A stretch of DNA of 56,922 nucleotides from [Mycobacterium] vasticus. GTDB taxonomy: Bacteria > Actinomycetota > Actinomycetes > Mycobacteriales > Mycobacteriaceae. The stretch lies in NCBI RefSeq assembly GCF_020181595.1, contig NZ_CP084028.1, forward strand, positions 160,929 through 217,850, written 5' to 3'. Below the pieces are notes generated by a model. It was not told the DNA's origin. It searched no databases and worked only from the letters and a program-made list of their open reading frames with translations. Below, piece after piece: positions 43,291 to 50,697 of the stretch. Numbering within the stretch: position 1 is the first letter of the stretch; every line of letters begins with the position of its first letter. The translations under genes and the position numbers were made by a program.

Positions 43291-44598
43291 TCAACCGATC
43301 CGGTCGAGTGCGGCCCGCACCGCGGCCAGCAACCGCTCGTCGTCGGATTCGGGCACACAGCGCAGATCGAGCAGGCAGGCCCCGTCGTGCACCCTGGGCA
43401 GCACCGCGGGATCACCGAGGCGCAGTGGCGCGGCCACCGCCTCCGGCAATCGCACCGCCCAGCCCGGCAGCGGGACTCCCGGCGCGCCACCGCCGCCGAC
43501 CCGGCCGTCGTGCGCGACGACGGTGGCCCCGACCGCATCGGCCAGCCGTTGCGCGCGGGCCTGCAATCGGCCGGGTTCGGCGTGCAGGGCCCGGGTGGCC
43601 GGGGGTGCGGTGCCGGAGACCGTCGCCTCCAGTGCCGCGAGCGTGAGCTTGTCGGCGCGTACCGCGCGGGCCAACGGATGCCGGGCCAGCCGGGCCACGA
43701 TCTCGCCGCGGCCCAACACCACTCCGGCCTGTGGGCCGCCGAGCAGCTTGTCCCCGCTGGCGGTGATCACGTCGGCGCCGTCGGTCAGGGCGGTGGTCGC
43801 ATCCGGCTCGCCGGGCAGCAGGGCGTCGGGCGCGAGGAGCCCGCTGCCCAGGTCGGCTACCAGTGGAACATCGTATTCTGCTGCCAGCGGTCGTAATTCG
43901 CGTAGTTCGACCGCTGCGGTGAACCCGTGGACGGCGAAGTTGCTGGGATGAACCTTCAGGATGCAGCCGGTCTGCGGCCCGAGGGCTTCGGCGTAGTCAC
44001 GCAGGTGGGTGCGATTGGTGGTGCCCACCTCCCGCAACCTGGCGCCCGTGGAGGCGATCAGGTCGGGCAACCGGAACCCGGCCCCGATCTCGATCAACTC
44101 ACCGCGGCTGACCACCACCTCCCTGCCGGCGGCCAGTGCGGTGGTCGCCAAAACCAGTGCGGCGGCGCCGTTGTTGACCACCAGGGCGTCTTCGGCGGGC
44201 GGGCACGCCGCCAGCAGTGCCGCCCGCGCGGCGACACCGCGCGCCGACCGGGCCCCGGTGGCCAGGTCCAACTCGACGTCGACGTAGCCGCTGGCCGCCA
44301 CCAGGGCATCGACCGCGGCGGCCGACAACGGCGCCCGGCCCAGGTTGGTGTGCACCACCACCCCGGTCGCGTTGAGCACGGGACGCAGAGTGGTCCCGGT
44401 GTGGTGCGAAAGCTGCTTCAGCACAGTATCTTCCACCTGATCCGGTGCGAGTTCACCGCGTCGTGCCCGGTCCTGGGTGTCGCGCACCAGTCCGCGCACC
44501 ACATGTTCGCCGAGTCGGGTGCGGGCGGCGGCCACGCTGGGCAGCATCAGCAGCGCGTCGGTGCGCGGAATCGCGCGCCGCGGGTCCACCTCGTTCAC
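43291..44598 (-). CDS. selA: L-seryl-tRNA(Sec) selenium transferase
   Basis: PLP enzyme converting Ser-tRNA(Sec) to Sec-tRNA(Sec) with selenophosphate. 435 residues from the GTG at 44598, chosen because GAGGAGG lies 5 bases upstream and longer starts would run into the tRNA-Sec gene. Family features: RPVLNATGVVVHTNLGRAPLS, VVNNGAAALVLATTALAAG, and the PLP lysine in ITASGDKLLGGPQAGVVLGR. Only 20 bases separate its start from the 3' end of tRNA-Sec, so the two are cotranscribed. Confidence 0.94.
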   Translation of the reverse strand: MNEVDPRRAIPRTDALLMLPSVAAARTRLGEHVVRGLVRDTQDRARRGELAPDQVEDTVLKQLSHHTGTTLRPVLNATGVVVHTNLGRAPLSAAAVDALVAASGYVDVELDLATGARSARGVAARAALLAACPPAEDALVVNNGAAALVLATTALAAGREVVVSRGELIEIGAGFRLPDLIASTGARLREVGTTNRTHLRDYAEALGPQTGCILKVHPSNFAVHGFTAAVELRELRPLAAEYDVPLVADLGSGLLAPDALLPGEPDATTALTDGADVITASGDKLLGGPQAGVVLGRGEIVARLARHPLARAVRADKLTLAALEATVSGTAPPATRALHAEPGRLQARAQRLADAVGATVVAHDGRVGGGGAPGVPLPGWAVRLPEAVAAPLRLGDPAVLPRVHDGACLLDLRCVPESDDERLLAAVRAALDRIG

Positions 44599-44618
44599 TC
44601 CCACCTCCTCGACACGAG

Positions 44619-44710
44619 CGGAGGCGGACGGGAATCGAACCCGCCAGACCGAGTTGCTCGGCCTCACCGGTTTTGAAGACCGGGGAGCCCACCAGGACCC
44701 AGACGCCTCC
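44619..44710 (-). tRNA. selC: tRNA-Sec (anticodon UCA)
   Basis: 92 nt on the minus strand, CCA not encoded. A 7-bp acceptor stem GGAGGCG/CGCCTCC with a discriminator G; anticodon loop CTTCAAA with anticodon TCA on a CCGGT/ACCGG stem. A long variable arm GGCCGAG-CAA-CTCGGTC, typical of tRNA-Sec, and a T-loop GGGTTCGATTCCC. It lies directly upstream of selA and 36 bases from the divergent selD start. Confidence 0.95.
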
Positions 44711-44746
44711 CTGCGTCGATGACGACGCGGTGACTAGCCTAAGCCG

Positions 44747-45736
44747 ATGGGCTCGGCGCAGCGCATCCGATTGACCGGCTACGCACATGGCGGCGGCTGT
44801 GCGTGCAAAATCCCGCCCGGTGAGCTGGAAGACGCGGTGCGCGGTCTGACCGGCCAATCCGGCGGCCGGGTGCTGGTCGGCCTGGACGACGGCGACGACG
44901 CCGCGGCGGTATTGGTGCGCGACGACCTGGCCGTGCTGTCCACCGCGGACTTCTTCACCCCGGTGGTGGATGACGCCTACGACTGGGGCCGAATCGCCGC
45001 CGCCAACGCGCTGTCGGATATCTACGCGATGGGCGCAGAGCCGGTGGTCGCGATCAATCTGGTCGGTTGGCCGCGGGAGACGTTGCCGATGGAACTGATG
45101 ACCGAGGTACTGCGCGGTGGGCTGGCGGTGGCGGCGCAGGCGGGGTGCCCGGTGATCGGGGGACACTCCATTGACGATCCGGAGCCGAAGTACGGCATGG
45201 CGGTCACCGGAGTGGCGGACCCGAATCGGTTGCTGCGCAACGACGCCGCACGAGCGGACCTGCCGCTGACGTTGACCAAACCGATCGGGGTGGGGCTGCT
45301 CAACAACCGGCACAAGGCGACCGGCGAGGTGTTCGGCGAGGCGATCGCCACCATGATCGCGCTGAACCGCGACGCGGCGGTGGCCGCGGTGTCGGCCGGG
45401 TTGCGCGCCGCCACCGACGTCACCGGGTTCGGGCTGCTCGGCCACCTCTACAAGCTGTGCCGGGCCTCTCGTATCGGCGCGGTGATCGACCGCGCGGCGG
45501 TGCCGGTGATCGAGGGCGCTCGCGACGCCCTGCGCGACGGATTCGTCTCCGGCGGCACCCGACGCAACCTCGACTGGGTGCGCCCGCACCTGCGCCCCGG
45601 ACCCGGCGTGACCGAGGACGACCTGGTGCTGCTGGCCGACGCGCAGACCTCGGGAGGCCTGCTGGTGGTCGGCGAACTTCCCGGATATCCGGTGATCGGG
45701 CATACCGTGGCGGGCGGCGGAATCGAGGTGCGATAG
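44747..45736 (+). CDS. selD: selenide, water dikinase (selenophosphate synthetase)
   Basis: Makes selenophosphate from selenide and ATP for SelA. 329 residues; the N-terminus MGSAQRIRLTGYAHGGGCACKIPP contains C18 and K21, equivalent to the catalytic Cys17/Lys20 of E. coli SelD, so this is the cysteine form and not the Sec form. Later motifs: GLDDGDDAAAVLV, STADFFTPVVDD, NALSDIYAMGAEP, TDVTGFGLLGHL, ADAQTSGGLLVV. It is divergent from tRNA-Sec-selA-selB and shares their promoter region. Its last 12 residues (GHTVAGGGIEVR) recur at the end of the vapC gene 740 bases away. Confidence 0.94.
   Translation: MGSAQRIRLTGYAHGGGCACKIPPGELEDAVRGLTGQSGGRVLVGLDDGDDAAAVLVRDDLAVLSTADFFTPVVDDAYDWGRIAAANALSDIYAMGAEPVVAINLVGWPRETLPMELMTEVLRGGLAVAAQAGCPVIGGHSIDDPEPKYGMAVTGVADPNRLLRNDAARADLPLTLTKPIGVGLLNNRHKATGEVFGEAIATMIALNRDAAVAAVSAGLRAATDVTGFGLLGHLYKLCRASRIGAVIDRAAVPVIEGARDALRDGFVSGGTRRNLDWVRPHLRPGPGVTEDDLVLLADAQTSGGLLVVGELPGYPVIGHTVAGGGIEVR
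45698..45736 (+). repeat. 39-bp tail repeat, copy 1 (3' end of selD)
   Basis: Matches 46440-46478 at about 33 of 39 positions, starting GGGCATACCGTGG and running to the stop codon. Both copies are read in the same frame (GHTVxGxGIEVR). It is likely a duplication that marks the left border of the segment carrying vapBC. Confidence 0.75.
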
Positions 45737-45790
45737 CGCGGGTCCCGCGCTGAACCGCCGGTCCATGACATGTTGGTCGCGTATGTTGGT

Positions 45791-45800
45791 TATGTACATA
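45791..45800. promoter_or_regulatory. putative VapB operator TATGTACATA
   Basis: Perfect 10-bp palindrome, with an extra TATGT half-repeat ten bases upstream (TATGTTGGTTATGTACATA), 19 bases before the vapB ATG. It fits autoregulation by the VapBC complex. An AGGAGCGGGG ribosome site follows. Confidence 0.55.
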
Positions 45801-45819
45801 GCTGACAGTAGGAGCGGGG

Positions 45820-46038
45820 ATGGCGGTAACCCAGATCGACCTGGACGACGAAGCCCTGCGCGAAGTCATGCGGATCGCCGGAGTACACACCAAGAAGGAG
45901 GCCGTGAACCTCGCGATGCGCGACTACGTCGACAGGTTCAAAAGGATCGAAGCTCTGGCTCGCTCCCGTGGGCACGCCAGGGATTGGGACTACGACGGGT
46001 GGCTTGTGGCTCGCGCCGACGACAAGGTCATCGGTTGA
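45820..46038 (+). CDS. vapB: VapB-type antitoxin
   Basis: 72 residues: MAVTQIDLDDEALREVMRIAGVHTKKEAVNLAMRDYVDRFKRIEAL, a clear ribbon-helix-helix (Arc/MetJ type II antitoxin, VapB-like), then a W-rich toxin-binding tail (RDWDYDGWLVARADDK). Its stop overlaps the TTG start of vapC. The palindrome at 45791-45800 suggests autoregulation. It sits immediately downstream of selD, separated by 83 bases. Confidence 0.88.
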   Translation: MAVTQIDLDDEALREVMRIAGVHTKKEAVNLAMRDYVDRFKRIEALARSRGHARDWDYDGWLVARADDKVIG

Positions 46039-46478
46039 TTTCCTTCCTGGTTGACTCGTCCGCGGTCTGGCGGCTGCAGCGACAGCCGGAACTCACCGAG
46101 GCATGGGATCCGGTCCTGCTCAGCGGTGGCATCGGTTCATGCGCGCCGCAACGCGTGGAGTTTCGTCGATCGGCACGCAATGCCGATGAGGTCGATCAGA
46201 TGAACGAGATGTTCCGCGACATCTACCCCGACGTCCCAGTGCCGAAGTCGATCTGGCGATGGGTCGACGCCGCCCAGTACCGGCTGGCGGATTCCGGTGC
46301 GGTCCGGGCACTGTCAGTTGTCGATCTGCTGATCTGTGGCACCGCGGCGGCGAGCGGCCTGACAGTTCTTCACGACGACGGCGACTACGACGTCGCAGCG
46401 CGTCAGCTCCCCGATGTTGCGGCGCGGCGTGTCATCGACGGGCATACCGTGGTGGGTAGCGGCATCGAGGTGCGATGA
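46035..46478 (+). CDS. vapC: VapC-type PIN-domain toxin with selD-like tail
   Basis: 147 residues from a TTG at 46035 overlapping the antitoxin stop (TTGA). PIN motifs: ISFLVDSSAVWRL (first Asp), VVDLLICGTAAASGLTVLHDDGDYDVAARQLPD (last acidic residues). A ribonuclease toxin by family. The final residues GHTVVGSGIEVR copy the selD C-terminus and are not part of any PIN fold I know, so the end of the gene seems to have been joined to a duplicated selD end. An ATGA overlap links it to the DUF2945 gene. Confidence 0.85.
   Translation: MISFLVDSSAVWRLQRQPELTEAWDPVLLSGGIGSCAPQRVEFRRSARNADEVDQMNEMFRDIYPDVPVPKSIWRWVDAAQYRLADSGAVRALSVVDLLICGTAAASGLTVLHDDGDYDVAARQLPDVAARRVIDGHTVVGSGIEVR
46440..46478 (+). 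repeat. 39-bp tail repeat, copy 2 (3' end of vapC)
   Basis: Second copy of the selD 3'-end sequence at 45698-45736; differences lie mostly at third codon positions and in the stop (TGA here, TAG in selD). Together the copies enclose the vapBC pair. Confidence 0.75.
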
Positions 46479-46684
46479 GCACCTTCGAAGTCGGCGATCA
46501 CGTGCGGTGGAACTCCGAGGCCGGATACGTGACCGGCCGGATCACCAAGGTCCACACCGCGGACACCGATTACAAGGGTCATCGCCGGCGCTGCAGCCCG
46601 GATGACCCGCAGTACGAAATCAAAAGCGACAAGACCGATCACATCGCCATGCACAAAGGATCGGCGCTGCGCAGAATCAACTGA
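46475..46684 (+). CDS. DUF2945 / HVA1 Tudor-like small protein
   Basis: 69 residues: FEVGDHVRWNSEAGYVTGRITKVHTADTDYKGHRRRCSPDDPQYEIKSDKTDHIAMHKGSALRRI. This is the hypervirulence-associated Tudor-domain family, common in actinobacteria and fungi, with a small SH3-like barrel; its molecular role is unknown. The start overlaps the vapC stop (ATGA), so here it is the third gene of a vapBC operon, an association I do not recall being described. It overlaps the convergent NACHT gene by 8 bp. Confidence 0.82.
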   Translation: MSTFEVGDHVRWNSEAGYVTGRITKVHTADTDYKGHRRRCSPDDPQYEIKSDKTDHIAMHKGSALRRIN

Positions 46685-48641
46685 TTTCAGCCGTAGAAGC
46701 CCCTGATCTCTGCGCTGCTGGTAGCCCGTTGTCGACACCGCTGGTGGCTAGCCAGTGTTGATAGGTGCCGTGGCGGAACTGATATGCCGGCCCGTTGACG
46801 CGCAGAAGGCCGGCGCTGCGTGCCCACTCGAAGAAGTCGGCAGGTCGTGATGGGAATTGTCTGGTGAACGCGAATATCGTTGTGGCGGAGGCGTAACGCC
46901 CGGAGGCTATTCCGAATGACGCCATGATCATCAGGACACTCGGAATGCCGAGTGGAAGCGCCGTCTTCAAGGCGTCAACGACGCCGAGCACGGCTCCAAG
47001 CGCGATTGTGAAACTGATCCAAAGCACGATTCCAACTCCCACAGCGAACGCTGCGTCGTCGCGGATGATCCGGTGAGCATCTTGTCCAAGGGCAAGTCGA
47101 TCATCAGAGGTGGTGGAGAGTCCGTCCCAGAATCCAGCTACGAGACCGCCTGCCAGTCCGAAGGCGAGACCCGCCTTGATCCCAACCGCGTGCCCAGACC
47201 AGGCTGTGCTCATCAACCCGGTCATCATCCCGACTGCGAGCCCTGCTAGCGCGCCGGTCGCCACGGCGTGTGGCCACCTCGTCCGGTCAGGCACCCGCCA
47301 CGCGAGACGACGTGCGTGGATTGTGCCTCGGATCTCGGACATGAACATGGTTCCCAGCAGTCCCCAAACAATCCAGGCGAGGACTGCCTCGGCGATCCTC
47401 GGTACTGCACCGACATCGGGTCCCACGACGAACCAGACCGTGGCCGCAACCACGAGTCCGACGACGCTGCCGTGCAGGATCCGAGATGGCCAGGCGGTCA
47501 GCTGCCAGGCCTGGTCCAGCCGGATCTGGTCGCCGCCGAGACCGGCGCGGCGCTGGCACTCAAGGTGGGTGGCAAGCGCATGTAGCCAGATTTCAACATT
47601 GTGTTTGGTGTAGGCCCGGGTCGATCTGGTCCGTTCGCCGGATGTTGCGGCTGGTATGAGTGCCGAGAACAGTGCATCCCGGACCTCAGCGGGACTGCTG
47701 CACTGGGATAGCTGAACGGCGTTGGGTGTACCGCGGCGCAGGGCGCTTGCGGTCAGCGACAGCAGCCACGGCGATCGCAGCGCCATGGCGAGCGGACTAC
47801 GCGGGTGATTGCGGATCTGGTCGGTGACCGGCGCCCATGCTTCTGAGTCGGTAATCCCGAACTGGTCGACCCGGTAGCCGAGGAGACGCTCGTTGACCTC
47901 GACCGGGGTCAGGGGTTGCAAGGTGATGACGTTTGCTGCGTGCAGACCCCCGTCCCCGCGCAGCTCCTGAAGACGGTGGAAAACGTCGGTCCGGCAGGTC
48001 ACGATGACCGGTTGATTCACCCAACCTGATTTGTTGAGGCAATGGAGCGCCCGATCGGCGCGAACCGGTTCACCGTCTGATGGGTCCATCTCATCGAGAC
48101 CACCGTCGAGTACCGGGAGGATTCGCCGGGCATCCAGCAGCGCCCTGGCCACGTTCTTGCGGAGCCCGTAATCGATGGAAAGTCGTTGGCACACCCAGTC
48201 GCTGAAGGTGTCGTTGCCATTCCAACTGGCAAGACTCGCGCGAACTGGTACGCGTGTGTTGCTGCTTTGCTCTCCTGCCTTACCGCCAAGATCCGCCACG
48301 AGGCCGAGAATCAAGTTGCTGACCAGCAGGGTCTTACCGGATCCTGCATCACCGAGCACCACCAACCGCCGCGTCCGTGCCAGGCCTCGATACCGTGGGC
48401 CGCAATCGGCCGCGGGCGCAGTGACCATGGCCCCCGATCCGGTGCGGAACCTCAAATCCATCGCTGATCCGGGCCCACTCAGCAGCTGATCTCGCAAGTT
48501 TTCCTCGCGGCGCCGGACCGCGTCAGAAAGGTCATCGGCGATCCGGTTCAAGGCGGGCGGCGACGTATCCGGATGCACGCGCCGACGTAGCCAGCCGAGC
48601 ATGGCCAATATCAACTTGAATGCTGAATCGATCTCCGTCAT
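46677..48641 (-). CDS. NACHT NTPase with C-terminal transmembrane domain
   Basis: 654 residues from the ATG at 48641 (a GTG at 48674 is possible). A short helical N-terminus with DLRFRTGSG leads to the NACHT domain: Walker A GDAGSGKT (97-104), Walker B ILPVLDGGLDEMD (174-186), VIVTCRTDVF sensor region, and a LTPVEVNERLL/HPRSPLAMALRSPWLL helical extension. Roughly residues 385-585 are six or so hydrophobic segments, then a cytoplasmic tail (SRPADFFEWARSAGLLRVNGPAYQFRHGTYQHWL). The Walker B motif has one extra glycine compared with the usual LDGLDE. Bacterial NACHT proteins include anti-phage defence proteins (STAND class); membrane-anchored forms are poorly studied. The DNA is visibly less GC-rich than its neighbours. 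Confidence 0.83.
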   Translation of the reverse strand: MTEIDSAFKLILAMLGWLRRRVHPDTSPPALNRIADDLSDAVRRREENLRDQLLSGPGSAMDLRFRTGSGAMVTAPAADCGPRYRGLARTRRLVVLGDAGSGKTLLVSNLILGLVADLGGKAGEQSSNTRVPVRASLASWNGNDTFSDWVCQRLSIDYGLRKNVARALLDARRILPVLDGGLDEMDPSDGEPVRADRALHCLNKSGWVNQPVIVTCRTDVFHRLQELRGDGGLHAANVITLQPLTPVEVNERLLGYRVDQFGITDSEAWAPVTDQIRNHPRSPLAMALRSPWLLSLTASALRRGTPNAVQLSQCSSPAEVRDALFSALIPAATSGERTRSTRAYTKHNVEIWLHALATHLECQRRAGLGGDQIRLDQAWQLTAWPSRILHGSVVGLVVAATVWFVVGPDVGAVPRIAEAVLAWIVWGLLGTMFMSEIRGTIHARRLAWRVPDRTRWPHAVATGALAGLAVGMMTGLMSTAWSGHAVGIKAGLAFGLAGGLVAGFWDGLSTTSDDRLALGQDAHRIIRDDAAFAVGVGIVLWISFTIALGAVLGVVDALKTALPLGIPSVLMIMASFGIASGRYASATTIFAFTRQFPSRPADFFEWARSAGLLRVNGPAYQFRHGTYQHWLATSGVDNGLPAAQRSGASTAEIS

Positions 48642-48706
48642 GGGTCTGAGGATGTCAGGGCCCTCCGACGACACATCCCGAAGGGATTCAGGGTGAGTCG
48701 GGGTGG

Positions 48707-49747
48707 CTACCCGGCCGTGGTGATCGAATCGTCGGTGATCCCCGCGGCACGGCGCGCCGCCAGCCGGCGCTTCTGCGGCTCGATGGTGTAGCGCGGATCC
48801 TTCGCCGAGGCGATCCCGGCCTCGAACACCCCGAACCGGGTGAGTGCCGACGCCGCCAGCAGCGCCGCCCCCGACAGCGCCGCCACCACGCGGTGCCGCC
48901 CGCCCACCAGCGTGCCGATGCCACCGGCCACCGCCAGGCGTTCGCTGGCCCGCAGCATCGCCCCGGCCCGGCCCTCATGCAGCGGTTCGGCGGCCACCGG
49001 GTCCATCCGCTGCTCCATGACCCGGGTGGCGATCACGTCGCCGAGGACGCCGAGCATCGCCAGGCGTCGTGCTGGCCCGGCCTCGGCCACCGGCGTGGTC
49101 AGCATCGCCAGGCCGCCGGAGGCCAGGCCGGCTGAGCTGACGAACACGAATGGCAGGTCGCGATGGGCGCCGTGCCAGGTCGGGGTTGCGGTGTCGCCCA
49201 ACAGCACTGCGGTATATACGGCCAGCGGTGCCGCTAACACCGCCGCCTCCAATCCGGCCGGGCCCTCCACCGCGCGCAGCACACCGCGCAGCGGACCCAG
49301 CGGCAGCCGCTCGCCGGTCAGCCGGTCGACCTCCGCGGCCGCGGCCACCCCGGCACCGGTGCTGAACGCCGACAGGATCCACGACCCCACGCTCATCGGT
49401 GAGGTGAGCTTGATGGTGCGCAGCATGTTGACGAACCGCTCCGGGCGGCCGAGGTCGCTGATCAGCGCAGCCGCACTCAGCACCACCGCCGCCAGCGCTG
49501 CCAGCCGGGAGTTGCGCCGCAACACCTTTCGCCCGGTCAACTGGGCGCCGGCGGCCAGCAGTCCGGAGCCGCCCGCAACCCCGCCGAGGAACAGATATGC
49601 GGCGATCTCGTGCGACCACGGCGCGGGTTTGACCACCGGCCGGCCGTAGTAGGAGCTGAACGCCACGTCGGGCACCATCGGCATCTCGCGGCCGCCGTCA
49701 CCCCCGCCGCGACGCCGACGCCGCCTGGGCTGCTGCTGGGTACTCAT
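48707..49747 (-). CDS. NrfD-like quinone-interacting membrane subunit of formate dehydrogenase
   Basis: 346 residues, multi-pass. An arginine-rich N-terminus (RRRRRRGGGDGG) precedes YYGRPVVKPAPWSHEIAAYLFLGGVAGGSGLLAAG, the NrfD/PsrC signature. About eight hydrophobic segments follow, with ISDLGRPERFVNMLRTIKLTSPMSVGSW also typical. It takes electrons from the iron-sulfur subunit to menaquinone, replacing a cytochrome b-type gamma subunit. Start overlaps fdhB stop (ATGA). Confidence 0.87.
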   Translation of the reverse strand: MSTQQQPRRRRRRGGGDGGREMPMVPDVAFSSYYGRPVVKPAPWSHEIAAYLFLGGVAGGSGLLAAGAQLTGRKVLRRNSRLAALAAVVLSAAALISDLGRPERFVNMLRTIKLTSPMSVGSWILSAFSTGAGVAAAAEVDRLTGERLPLGPLRGVLRAVEGPAGLEAAVLAAPLAVYTAVLLGDTATPTWHGAHRDLPFVFVSSAGLASGGLAMLTTPVAEAGPARRLAMLGVLGDVIATRVMEQRMDPVAAEPLHEGRAGAMLRASERLAVAGGIGTLVGGRHRVVAALSGAALLAASALTRFGVFEAGIASAKDPRYTIEPQKRRLAARRAAGITDDSITTAG

Positions 49748-50697
49748 CGTCGCCTCCCCAGAAACGCCACCGCCACCGCGCCGATCATCCCGGCGGCGGC
49801 CAGTCCGGCCCGCCGGAACATCTCCGGCAGGTCCGCGGTGCCCACCCGTGGGTCGGGCGGCAGGCCGTACACTTCCGGCTCGTCGAGCAGCAAAAAGACC
49901 GACCCGGTGCCGCCGACGCCGTCATTGGCATTGGCGCCGTAGAGCCGGGCCTCGGTGCGGCCCTGCGCGTGCAGCCGGGCAACGCGCTCCCGGCCCTCGG
50001 CGACGAGATCGTCGTGGTCGCCGAACTTGATCGACTCGGTCGGACAGGTTTTCGCGCAGGCCGGAATCTCGTCGTCGACCAGACGGTCGTAGCACATAGT
50101 GCACTTCTGGGCGATACCAGCGCGTTCGGCCGACACGCCAGCCGTGCCGTCGGGTCGGCGCTCGATCACGCCGAACGGACACGCCGGCACACAGTTGCCG
50201 CAGCCGTTACAGATGTCGTCCTGCACCACCACGGTGCCGAACTCGGTGCGGAACAACGATCCTGTCGGGCAGACGTCGAGGCACCCGGCATGCGTGCAGT
50301 GCTTGCAGACGTCCGAGGACATCAGCCAGCGGAACTGATCGGTGTCGGGCGGAGTGAGATCCGGTGCCGCACCGGGCATCTTCGGCATTCCCAGGTCGAT
50401 CAGCTGCCGTCCGCTCTCCCGCGCCTCGGCGATGGCGTCGCGGCCCTGCTCGATGAACGCCACGTGCCGCCAGGTGTTGGCGCCCAGTGCGCCGGTGTTG
50501 TCGTAGGACGATCCGAGCAGCTCCAGGTCACCGTCGGCCGGATTGTGGTTCCACTCCTTGCAGGCCACCTCGCAGGCTTTGCAGCCGATACAGATCGAGG
50601 TGTCGGTGAGGAACCCCTTGCGCGGGTGCCGCTTTCCGGGTATCTCGGACCACCCGGCGTCGGCGGCGGGGTCGGTCGGTCCGGACAGTTGGCCCAT
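49744..50697 (-). CDS. fdhB: formate dehydrogenase iron-sulfur subunit
   Basis: 317 residues. Four [4Fe-4S] ferredoxin-type sets: CIGCKACEVACK (C36, C39, C42, C46), CKHCTHAGCLDVCP, CNGCGNCVPACPFGV, and CTMCYDRL...CAKTCP. A single hydrophobic stretch at the C-terminus (AAGMIGAVAVAFLG) looks like a membrane anchor. It relays electrons from the selenoprotein FdhA to the NrfD-like subunit. Its ATG shares one base with the fdhA stop (TGATG), giving translational coupling. Confidence 0.93.
   Translation of the reverse strand: MGQLSGPTDPAADAGWSEIPGKRHPRKGFLTDTSICIGCKACEVACKEWNHNPADGDLELLGSSYDNTGALGANTWRHVAFIEQGRDAIAEARESGRQLIDLGMPKMPGAAPDLTPPDTDQFRWLMSSDVCKHCTHAGCLDVCPTGSLFRTEFGTVVVQDDICNGCGNCVPACPFGVIERRPDGTAGVSAERAGIAQKCTMCYDRLVDDEIPACAKTCPTESIKFGDHDDLVAEGRERVARLHAQGRTEARLYGANANDGVGGTGSVFLLLDEPEVYGLPPDPRVGTADLPEMFRRAGLAAAGMIGAVAVAFLGRRR

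Noticed and set aside
44453..45799. Long minus-strand frame across tRNA-Sec and selD
   Set aside because: Passes through the tRNA and antisense to selD; no protein features.
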